Shown here: one piece after another, positions 57,570 to 64,000 of the stretch
How the letters are laid out: each line of letters opens with the position of its first letter
How positions within the stretch are numbered: position 1 is the first letter of the stretch
Assembly (NCBI RefSeq): GCF_024448955.1
Contig: NZ_JAMOIH010000003.1
Coordinates: 186,001-250,000, forward strand
DNA: 64,000 nucleotides
Reading direction: 5' to 3'
Source: Stutzerimonas stutzeri
GTDB taxonomy: Bacteria; Pseudomonadota; Gammaproteobacteria; Pseudomonadales; Pseudomonadaceae
Notes under the pieces: generated by a model
The model's input: only the letters and a program-made list of their open reading frames with translations
What the model was told of the DNA's origin: nothing
The model's database searches: none
Program-made: the position numbers and the translations under genes

Positions 57570-57977
57570 ATGTCCAGCGCACCGCCTATCATCATCACCC
57601 AAACCGATCTGCAGCGGCTCGAGCGGCTGCTCAACAGCCTGTCTGACTACGGTCCGGCCGCCGAAGCGCTCGATGAGGAGTTGTCGCGCGCGCAGGTGGT
57701 CGAGCGTAGCGAGTTGCCCGCTGGCGTAGTGTCGATGAATTCTCGTGTTCATTGCCGCGAAGAGGGCAGTGGCAAGGATTACCACCTGACGTTGGTTTTC
57801 CCGCAGGACGCTGGCAAGGAAGGCACCGTTTCGGTGTTGGCACCAGTAGGCACCGCCTTGTTGGGCTTGAGCGTCGGGCAGCATATCGATTGGCCGACGC
57901 CCAGCGGCAAGCTTCTCAAACTCACTCTGCTGGCGGTCGAGTACCAGCCGGAAGCCGCCGGTGACGTGAATCTGTAG
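57570..57977 (+). CDS. rnk: Regulator of nucleoside diphosphate kinase Rnk
   Basis: The 135-residue protein has the Rnk layout: a helical start (ITQTDLQRLERLLNSL) and a GreA/GreB-like C-terminal fold (VSVLAPVGTALLGLSVGQ, IDWPTPSG). In P. aeruginosa rnk influences alginate and Ndk levels. It binds RNA polymerase in E. coli. CAGGAG precedes the ATG by about 12 nt. It is convergent with cyaA. Confidence 0.93.
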   Translation: MSSAPPIIITQTDLQRLERLLNSLSDYGPAAEALDEELSRAQVVERSELPAGVVSMNSRVHCREEGSGKDYHLTLVFPQDAGKEGTVSVLAPVGTALLGLSVGQHIDWPTPSGKLLKLTLLAVEYQPEAAGDVNL

Positions 57978-57993
57978 TGCGCTTCGTGGCGGG

Positions 57994-60819
57994 TCAGACC
58001 AATTTCAATGCCTGATTGATTGCCGCTTCAAGCTGCGCCTTGTAGCGCAGGTGCTGCACGGTCTGGGTTCGCCCTTCGCCGTGCAGGCCGGACAGATCCA
58101 GATCGGTGATGTAGCAGGGATAGCGCTCAGCGGCGCTACGCTGCCCGAGAATGTAGCGGGCCACCGCGGCGAACAGTTCGGCACCGTATTCCAGGCTGGA
58201 AAACTCCTGATGATTGCAATACAGCGTGACCTGCGAGCGGCCCCGCTCGTTGGGCTCGATGATTGCCTGGATGTCGTGGAGCGGATCGCTGGCTTCCTCG
58301 CGCGGAGGGGCCCTGCGTTCGATGGCAAACGGAGTGTCCGGCGAGGGCTGCTGAAGCCGGTAGATGAGAATATCCATGGCCGCTAGATGGCTCTCCTCGA
58401 ACGGTAGCTGCGTCGTGCGGCGGTAGCTTATCGATTTCAGGAAGCGCAGCAGCGGAGTCAGCAGGCTCTGTTCGTCACGGTACGCGACCTGTTGACGCCA
58501 CAAAGCGTTGAACTCGTCCAGTACCGTCAGCTCCGCCATCGCGCCCTGGACGCGATAGAACACCTGCAGGCACTGCGATCTGGCCTGGGTCAGGATAAGG
58601 GGCAGATCTTGACCCTCCAGCGCATGCCGATCCACGCGCACCGGGCGGTCTCGATGGTGCGCTTCGCCGAGGTGCTCGATCAGGGCGCGTAGGTCGTTCA
58701 GCTTGGTATGGCGGATGTTGCCGGCGGTCAGGTCGAGCATGTGGAAATGCTGACGAATCTGCAGCAGGTAGCGAGTGTCGCTCGCTTCGTCGAGGGCGGC
58801 CTGGGCGTCGCGGAACAGCGCCTCCATCCGCCGCGCGATGGCCAGCCCGGAATGATTACCAACGCAGCGCACCTGCAAGCCGGGGCGAGCACCGTTCGTG
58901 GGCAGGGCGTCGAGATAATCGCGCAAGCAATCGGGTAGAGCCGAAGCGCCCTCGTAGCGATTGGCGATCAGCTCGTTCCAGCTGTTCAGGCTGAGTTGGT
59001 CGATGCTCAGGACCAGATCCTCGCGCGCCCCACCATAGCCGAGCGGATCGTTGCGCTCGTCGGGAGAATGTTCGCTGCGGAACGGGTCGAGTCCGATATT
59101 CACCAGCAGCAGGACCTGGGTCGGCACGGCCGTCGTCAGCAAGGCCTGCTCGGCCACCGCGGGCAGCGGCATGGGAAACGCCTGGCGCAGGTCGGTCAGC
59201 AGCGAGAATAGCTCCGCCTCGATCAACCCGCTGTCGCCCGGGTGCAGCGCGACGTGGGTAGCGGTGTCGACGATGCCGTTGCGATGACACCAGCCGAGCA
59301 GCGGTATCAGATCTCGCGAACGCTTCAGGGGCGAGAAATTCTCTACTTCCCGAACGCTCAGGCAGCCTTCATAGAGCGCCCAGGAAATATCGCCGGCAGC
59401 GTCATAGCCTTGCGCCAGCGTCAGGCTGTGCTCGGCCATGTCCGGCGAGATGCCCATGTTGATCGCCTCGATCTTTCCCGCCTTACGTTCGATGGCGGCG
59501 TGCAGCCGCCGGCCCAGTACGGCAAAATCACGCCCGTTGATGCTGCTGGTGATCTGCAGGCGCTTGGCGAATTCACTCAGAAAGCGATAGCCGTAGGTCA
59601 GCTCGTTGAACAGTGCCCGCCGCTCTTGGTCGACCTGCCGGGTCTTCCACTGGCTGCGGCGATCGAGCAGAGCGAACTGACGCTCGTCCCAACCCCAGTC
59701 ATGCGCGAGGCGTTCGAGCAGGCGGCGCTTCCAGCTTCGGGTGCGGTTGATCGGCGGGCGGCTCAATGGCTGATTGATCTTCAGATACAAACAACGCCGC
59801 AACAGGGCCAGACGCTCGAGGTCGCCGCGGCCAGCGAGATACGCCTCGACCCGGCGATAGGCGACGATATAAGGGTCCAGATCGTCCAACTCCAGGCGGT
59901 TGGCATAGACCGCCTGTTTGAAGTCCAGGCTCAGGCAGCGCACCTGCGGATAGTCGCTGGCATAGGCCTCCACCAGCAGCAACTTGAACAGCGACTTGTA
60001 GGGCGACTCGATGGCCTTGTACAGCTGCCACAAGCCGGCGCCCAGGTACTCGCCCGGCGGAATGCTGGCGAGACTGCCAAGGTCCAGCACCTCGTCGCTG
60101 CGTACGAAACGTTTTTCCAGAAGGGTGCGTACATACTCGGCGTACCGATGTTCTTCGTAAGCCGGCACCAGCCACCAGAGCGGTGTGCGACCGCCGAGCC
60201 AGATCGCGGTGCGGTAGAACTCGTCCAGCAGCAGATAGTGCTGGGTAGTGCCGCAATCATCGGAGGTCAGCTTCGCCTCGCGCGCACCCTGCGTGAAGCG
60301 CACCGGGTCGACCAGAAAGAAATGCGCCTCGCTGCCCTGGGTCGCCGCCCAGCCCCGCAGCTGATCGCACTTTCGCTGTAGCTCGTCGCGCTGGTGCTCC
60401 GAAAGATTCGGGTCGTGGCAGACCCAGACATCCAGATCGCTCTGTTCGTCCTGCGCGACCGTGCCCAGGCTGCCCATGAGAAACAGGCCCAGGATCGGCT
60501 GCGGCGGCTGGCCGCGCAACGGCTTGTAGGAAAACGAGCGGCTCAGGCGCTGCGCTTCCGCCAGCGTCTCGGCATCCGGCTCGAACCCGGCCAGCCCAGC
60601 CGGCGTGAGCGCCGATACGTAGCCCGGCAGGATGGGATGGTTAACGTGAAACAGCAGCGGCAACAGCTTGATGACCGCCTGCTGGCGCGGCGACATGCCC
60701 AGACGGGTGCGCTCCAGGCGACCGGCATTCACCGTTAGGAAACGCGCGCGCAGCGTACTGAGTACCTTGCGGTCGATGCCCTCTTCGAGAACGGGGCGGA
60801 TTTCCAGGTGGCGGGTCAT
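57994..60819 (-). CDS. cyaA: Class I adenylate cyclase CyaA
   Basis: The 941-residue protein has the N-terminal catalytic domain of enterobacterial-type cyclases (GSLGTVAQDEQSDLDVWVCHD with the nucleotide-binding Ser and Asp pair at about 112-132) and the long C-terminal regulatory region. It makes cAMP for Vfr/CRP-type control. It stands alone, convergent with rnk. The window thus holds two unrelated cyclases, this one and the CHASE2 enzyme at the left edge. Confidence 0.95.
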   Translation of the reverse strand: MTRHLEIRPVLEEGIDRKVLSTLRARFLTVNAGRLERTRLGMSPRQQAVIKLLPLLFHVNHPILPGYVSALTPAGLAGFEPDAETLAEAQRLSRSFSYKPLRGQPPQPILGLFLMGSLGTVAQDEQSDLDVWVCHDPNLSEHQRDELQRKCDQLRGWAATQGSEAHFFLVDPVRFTQGAREAKLTSDDCGTTQHYLLLDEFYRTAIWLGGRTPLWWLVPAYEEHRYAEYVRTLLEKRFVRSDEVLDLGSLASIPPGEYLGAGLWQLYKAIESPYKSLFKLLLVEAYASDYPQVRCLSLDFKQAVYANRLELDDLDPYIVAYRRVEAYLAGRGDLERLALLRRCLYLKINQPLSRPPINRTRSWKRRLLERLAHDWGWDERQFALLDRRSQWKTRQVDQERRALFNELTYGYRFLSEFAKRLQITSSINGRDFAVLGRRLHAAIERKAGKIEAINMGISPDMAEHSLTLAQGYDAAGDISWALYEGCLSVREVENFSPLKRSRDLIPLLGWCHRNGIVDTATHVALHPGDSGLIEAELFSLLTDLRQAFPMPLPAVAEQALLTTAVPTQVLLLVNIGLDPFRSEHSPDERNDPLGYGGAREDLVLSIDQLSLNSWNELIANRYEGASALPDCLRDYLDALPTNGARPGLQVRCVGNHSGLAIARRMEALFRDAQAALDEASDTRYLLQIRQHFHMLDLTAGNIRHTKLNDLRALIEHLGEAHHRDRPVRVDRHALEGQDLPLILTQARSQCLQVFYRVQGAMAELTVLDEFNALWRQQVAYRDEQSLLTPLLRFLKSISYRRTTQLPFEESHLAAMDILIYRLQQPSPDTPFAIERRAPPREEASDPLHDIQAIIEPNERGRSQVTLYCNHQEFSSLEYGAELFAAVARYILGQRSAAERYPCYITDLDLSGLHGEGRTQTVQHLRYKAQLEAAINQALKLV

Positions 60820-60963
60820 TCAAGCAATTCGTGCGGGAGGTCGAAGATTGTTGGACCTGATTATCGAGGCGCTAGGCGCGGGAAGGTAACACGGGCTTGG
60901 TCGGAGCAAGAACCACAGCGACCGTTATCTGAAGGTAGAGCGACCGCTTGCCGCGAACCTTAA

Positions 60964-60985
60964 GGCGTGGCGGTTGCGCCACGCC
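60964..60985. repeat. Inverted repeat behind the TIGR02647 gene
   Basis: GGCGTGGCG and CGCCACGCC with a GTTG loop lie 14 bp past the gene's stop. An A5 run follows on the plus strand, so on the minus strand the T run precedes the stem; termination is not certain. Confidence 0.4.
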
Positions 60986-60998
60986 AAAAAGGTCATCG

Positions 60999-61244
60999 CT
61001 ACGCCGGGGCGGTTTGCGAAAGGATAGTCAGCAGCCCTTGCGCATGCTCGGCCGCATCGCGGCCGAGGCTGGTCAGGTAGCCACCGTCAGGCTGGGTCGT
61101 CAGGCCTTTGGCATGCAGGCGTTCGGCGGCGGTGACGGCCGCATTCCCGGCGTCGTGGTGCACTTTCAGGCCTTCGAGCGTGTTGTCGAGATTAAACAGG
61201 CGAAGGATTTCCAGCTCGGCTATCACATCGGACGTGAAGGACAT
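60999..61244 (-). CDS. TIGR02647 family small protein
   Basis: The 81-residue protein begins MSFTSDVIAELEILRLFNLD and has a conserved middle (GLKVHHDAGNAAVTAAERLH, then AKGLTTQPDGGYLTSLG). It looks like a small winged-helix DNA-binding fold. The function is unknown. The ATG at 61244 has AAGGAG-type sequence before it; the 20 extra codons upstream do not match. Confidence 0.82.
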   Translation of the reverse strand: MSFTSDVIAELEILRLFNLDNTLEGLKVHHDAGNAAVTAAERLHAKGLTTQPDGGYLTSLGRDAAEHAQGLLTILSQTAPA

Positions 61245-61322
61245 GTTTGCTCCTTGAGTAGTGAACATCGGCCTCGTTCTGCGAAGTGTAGATGCTGTGC
61301 GCAAGCTTGCCGCCCTCGGCTG

Positions 61323-61589
61323 TTAATCCGGTAGATCGGGCAGATTACGCAGCTGCGTTTCGTACCTGACGGCGTCGAACGGGCGGTCTTGCTCGAGCAT
61401 TTGCCGAATCTCGTCGGCAAGCACCAGTGCCATCATCTTCAGTATCTCCTCGCGTTCGTAGCCGACTAGGGTCAGCTTGTTCAGCGTGGCCTGAGTGGCA
61501 GGTGGATCGCCGGCTTCCAGCTGATTTTCGATCGCCTGGATCAGTGTTTCCTCGGCGAATGTTTCGTCGTCGTCGGCAGTGTCGGTCAT
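61323..61589 (-). CDS. Conserved small acidic protein, unknown function
   Basis: The 88-residue protein starts MTDTADDDETFAEETLIQAI and is helical and acidic. It has no motif I can name, but its position beside corA and the TIGR02647 gene is conserved in Pseudomonas by my memory. An ATG eight codons upstream is an alternative start. Confidence 0.75.
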   Translation of the reverse strand: MTDTADDDETFAEETLIQAIENQLEAGDPPATQATLNKLTLVGYEREEILKMMALVLADEIRQMLEQDRPFDAVRYETQLRNLPDLPD

Positions 61590-61733
61590 GGAGCAACTCT
61601 CGTTAGGGAACATCTTGATAGCGTGTTTCGGCGTGTCCCGGCAAGCTGCGCGTCTGCAGCAGATGCCGCCTGAACGCTTCGCCTGGGTCGGTCTCTATTC
61701 CTACTATGGACTTTTGAGGAACGCGACCAAGTC

Positions 61734-62696
61734 ATGATCATTTTCCACTGTCTTGAAAACGGCGCGCTGGTGCGGCGTGCTGCCCAGCATCTGCAGGCGC
61801 TCCCTGGCAATGTGCTATGGATCGACCTGCTTTCCCCTGACCAGCAGGAGGAACGCTTCGTCGAGTCGGCGCTGGGCCTGGATATTCCAACCCGCGAAGA
61901 GCTGGCGGAAATTGAGGATTCTTCGCGTTTTTACGATGAGGAAGGCGCCATCTTCATGACGACCACAGTGGTAATGGGGATTGCCGACCGCCGTCCGGAG
62001 AACGCCGAAGTCACCTTCGTCCTGACCCAGCGTTGCCTGGTAACCGTGCGTTATGCCGAACTCAGTGCGTTTCGCCAGTTCGAAACCAAAAGTGCACGGC
62101 AGCCATCGGTGTATGGCACCAGTCACCAAATTTTTCTTGGCTTGGCCGATGCCATCGTCGACCGTATCGCCGACGTGCTGGAAAACGTTCAGGTTGCGCT
62201 CCAGGCCCTGTCGCGTTGCGTCTTCGATAAACGCAAGGAGCAGCGCACGGACCTGCAGCAGGTCATTCAGCAGCTTGGTCAGCACCGCTCGCTGCTGTCG
62301 CGGCTGGGCGAGAGCCTGTTCAGCTCGACTCGCCTGATCGCTTTCTACCGCCTGCACGCCGGCGAGACCAAGCAGGGAGCCAAAGGAGTTTTGAAGGCGC
62401 TGGAGCGGGACGTGCGCTCGCTGGGTGAGCATCAGGCGCGACTATTGGGCGACATCGCTTTTTTGCTCGATGCCACGCTCGGCCTGATCAATATCGAGCA
62501 GAGCAGCATCATCAAGGTGTTCTCCATCGCCGCCGTGCTATTCCTGCCACCGACGCTGGTCGGCACGGTCTATGGCATGAACTTCGAACATATGCCTGAG
62601 CTCGGCTGGCTGCTTGGCTACCCGATGGCCCTGGTGATGATGGTGGTATCGGCGATCATTCCCTACGCCTGGTTCAAATTCCGCGATTGGCTCTGA
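61734..62696 (+). CDS. corA: CorA family magnesium/cobalt transporter
   Basis: The 320-residue protein has the long cytoplasmic funnel and two C-terminal membrane helices. The GMN signature is present as VYGMNFEHMPEL (about residue 280), with FLPPTLVGTVYGMNFEHM marking the first helix. It imports Mg2+ or Co2+ in the inner membrane. It is divergent from the small acidic protein gene. Confidence 0.94.
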   Translation: MIIFHCLENGALVRRAAQHLQALPGNVLWIDLLSPDQQEERFVESALGLDIPTREELAEIEDSSRFYDEEGAIFMTTTVVMGIADRRPENAEVTFVLTQRCLVTVRYAELSAFRQFETKSARQPSVYGTSHQIFLGLADAIVDRIADVLENVQVALQALSRCVFDKRKEQRTDLQQVIQQLGQHRSLLSRLGESLFSSTRLIAFYRLHAGETKQGAKGVLKALERDVRSLGEHQARLLGDIAFLLDATLGLINIEQSSIIKVFSIAAVLFLPPTLVGTVYGMNFEHMPELGWLLGYPMALVMMVVSAIIPYAWFKFRDWL

Positions 62697-63224
62697 TCAG
62701 CCGAAGAAATACAGCACCACGCAAAAAGCACCGAAAAGTGCCCAGACCGAGGCAAAGATCAGCGGCGTGCGGAGGGAAAACAACAGCGTTCGCTTGTAGC
62801 GATGACCCCCAACGGGGCTGTTGCCTTCACCGAACAATGCCGACTCCTGGTTCGGCAGCAGGCCCGCATGGCCCTCTAGCTGAAGCAGTTCGGCCTGTTT
62901 CTGGTGCCAGCGTTCTATGACATCGAAGCTGGATTTGATCCCAGGCATCGCGTGGAAAGATGTCAGCAGGCCCAGTCCCGCCAGGATTGCGGGCACGACC
63001 AGGCGGAACAGACTGCCCCATTCAGGATTGGTATTGGCCATTGACGAGGCAAAAGCGATCATCAAGAAAGACTGCGCTGACAGATAGGAGCTGGTTCGCT
63101 CGGCCAGTAACGTCGACTCGAAGTGGATTTCAGAGCGGTAGAACTGCAGGCGCTCTTTGGGCGTATCGAAGACTTCTGCGCCTTGCGTGTCCTGATTTAG
63201 CAGCAGTGTTCGGAGGTCGGTCAT
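62697..63224 (-). CDS. Small membrane protein of unknown function
   Basis: The 175-residue protein has about four membrane segments: a pair at about 50-95 (LIAFASSMANTN, VVPAILAGLGLLTSFH) and a pair near the C terminus (LRTPLIFASVWALFGAFCVV). Its N-terminal part (YRSEIHFESTLLAERTSSYL) is helical. I do not recognise a family function. It ends directly at the corA stop. Confidence 0.72.
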   Translation of the reverse strand: MTDLRTLLLNQDTQGAEVFDTPKERLQFYRSEIHFESTLLAERTSSYLSAQSFLMIAFASSMANTNPEWGSLFRLVVPAILAGLGLLTSFHAMPGIKSSFDVIERWHQKQAELLQLEGHAGLLPNQESALFGEGNSPVGGHRYKRTLLFSLRTPLIFASVWALFGAFCVVLYFFG

Positions 63225-63306
63225 AGGCTTACCGGTTCTGGCGACAGGAAATAAACCTGTCGGGTGAGAGGTTACCGGTAGGCCAATACGGCGCGCGCAG
63301 GTTCCG

Positions 63307-63789
63307 TCAGTCGGTATTTGCGAGTGCCAACAGCGCATCACCGCTCAGGCGATAGGTTGTCCATTCTTCCTGCGGCCGGGCGCCCAGTGACTCGTAAAAG
63401 CGGATCGCCGGTTCGTTCCAGTCCAGCACAGCCCATTCGAAACGGCCGCACCCCTTGCCTACAGCGAGTTTCGCTAGATGCCGCAGCAGCGCCTTGCCAG
63501 CGCCGGTACCGCGTGCTGCGGGACTGACATAAAGGTCTTCGAGATACAGCCCGTTACGGCCAAGCCAGGTGGAGTAGTTGAAAAAGTACACCGCATAGCC
63601 GATCGGCTCGCCGGCGCGCTCGCAGATCAGCGCTTGGGCCGTGGAGTTTGCGGAGAACAGGCTGGACTCGATGCCTGCCGCATCGGTCTTCACCTCGTGT
63701 TCGGCTTTCTCGTAAATCGCAAGCTCGGTGATGAAGCGCAGGATCAGCGTGGCATCATCGCGAGTGGCGGGGCGGATGTTCAGAGGCAT
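63307..63789 (-). CDS. GNAT-family N-acetyltransferase
   Basis: The 160-residue protein has the GNAT acetyl-CoA loop (VSPAARGTGAGKALLRHLAK) and the family start MPLNIRPATRDDATLILRFI, with ENGLYLEDLYV-type core sequence. It resembles diamine/spermidine-type acetyltransferases (LEDLYVSPAARGTGAG). The substrate is open. Confidence 0.87.
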   Translation of the reverse strand: MPLNIRPATRDDATLILRFITELAIYEKAEHEVKTDAAGIESSLFSANSTAQALICERAGEPIGYAVYFFNYSTWLGRNGLYLEDLYVSPAARGTGAGKALLRHLAKLAVGKGCGRFEWAVLDWNEPAIRFYESLGARPQEEWTTYRLSGDALLALANTD

Positions 63790-63815
63790 GTGGAATTCCT
63801 GTCTTCCTGATCTGA

Positions 63816-63881
63816 GTAGGAGCGAGCTTGCTCGCGAAAAGGCCCAGCGGACAGCCCGTTCGCGAGCACGCTCGCTCCTAC
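63816..63881. repeat. Pair of REP sequences (inverted) before argH
   Basis: GTAGGAGCGAGCTTGCTCGC (from 63816) and its inverted partner GCGAGCACGCTCGCTCCTAC (to 63881) are the familiar Pseudomonas REP form, arranged head to head as in a REP doublet (BIME). Confidence 0.85.
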
Positions 63882-63896
63882 GAAAACAGCATGTGC

Positions 63897-64000
63897 TTAG
63901 CGCGAGGCGAGCAGGTCCCGCCCGCGCTGCACCGCTGCTCTCACCTGATTCGGTGCGGTGCCGCCGATATGGTCGCGGGCGTTGACCGAGCCTTCCAGGG
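63897..64000 (-). CDS. argH: Argininosuccinate lyase ArgH (C-terminal end only)
   Basis: The last 33 residues read [20 protein letters not shown] and end RDLLASR. This is the C terminus of argininosuccinate lyase, the final enzyme of arginine synthesis. The rest lies beyond the right edge. Its position after the GNAT gene fits Pseudomonas order. Confidence 0.88.
   Translation of the reverse strand, partial: LEGSVNARDHIGGTAPNQVRAAVQRGRDLLASR

Overview
The window looks like a chromosomal segment of a gamma-proteobacterium of the Pseudomonas stutzeri (Stutzerimonas) group. Gene content and order largely follow the Pseudomonas core as I remember it: spoT-rpoZ-gmk-yicC / rph / crc / pyrE, coaBC-dut-algC-argB, dadR/dadA/pauR/cycB/xpt, rep, betT, comM-ubiK / glnK-amtB / sutA, and lppL-lysA-dapF-xerC / cyaY / rnk / cyaA / corA / argH. 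The tandem pair of ammonium transporter genes behind glnK is the arrangement known from P. stutzeri. The species call is inferred from synteny and protein resemblance, not from a database search. There are no rRNA or tRNA genes, no CRISPR array, no transposase and no prophage.

Left part (1-15.8 kb): a CHASE2-type class III adenylate cyclase cut by the window edge, ridA, the ppGpp enzyme gene spoT, rpoZ, gmk and yicC lie on the minus strand. RNase PH and a small membrane protein face them, then the catabolite repression gene crc is divergent from pyrE. A DUF4124 protein and the coaBC-dut-algC-argB operon follow. AlgC is the long form, with about 400 extra N-terminal residues.

Middle part (15.8-31.1 kb): radC is preceded by a 47-bp palindrome related to a larger mobile-like element at 51.4 kb. 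Next come an unrecognised permease-like protein, a divergent thioesterase / 3-hydroxyacyl-CoA dehydrogenase pair with an unusual triple half-site operator between them, a chemoreceptor with a C-terminal sensor-like domain, a Mpo1-like protein, a periplasmic protein, a PLD-family lipoprotein, and the amine / D-alanine region (puuB-like oxidase, dadR, dadA, a Rid protein, pauR). The alanine racemase gene dadX that I expect beside dadA is absent. cycB, a cupin and xpt close this part.

Accessory block (31.3-41.1 kb): between xpt and rep sit about 10 kb not expected in the P. aeruginosa order. They hold a DUF1080 protein translationally coupled to a trehalose-synthase-like GH13 enzyme, a second GH13 glucosidase, a GAPDH paralogue followed by a stand-alone cyclodeaminase-like protein, and an iron alcohol dehydrogenase / CoA-acylating semialdehyde dehydrogenase pair with an IclR regulator. 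REP-like palindromes flank the regulator gene.

Right part (41.1-64 kb): rep, betT, comM and ubiK lead to a nitrogen-control promoter (tandem NtrC-like sites 32 bp apart plus a sigma-54 -24/-12 element) driving glnK-amtB1-amtB2. After yjbQ a 316-bp structured palindromic element separates it from sutA. The HAD-xerC-DUF484-dapF-lysA-lppL operon, cyaY, rnk, class I cyaA, two small conserved genes, corA, a membrane protein, a GNAT acetyltransferase, a REP pair and the 3' end of argH complete the window.

No clearly new multi-gene defence or biosynthetic system is visible. The best leads are the paired palindromic elements, the accessory sugar/aldehyde block, the operator upstream of the 3-hydroxyacyl-CoA dehydrogenase gene and the chemoreceptor with the unusual layout.
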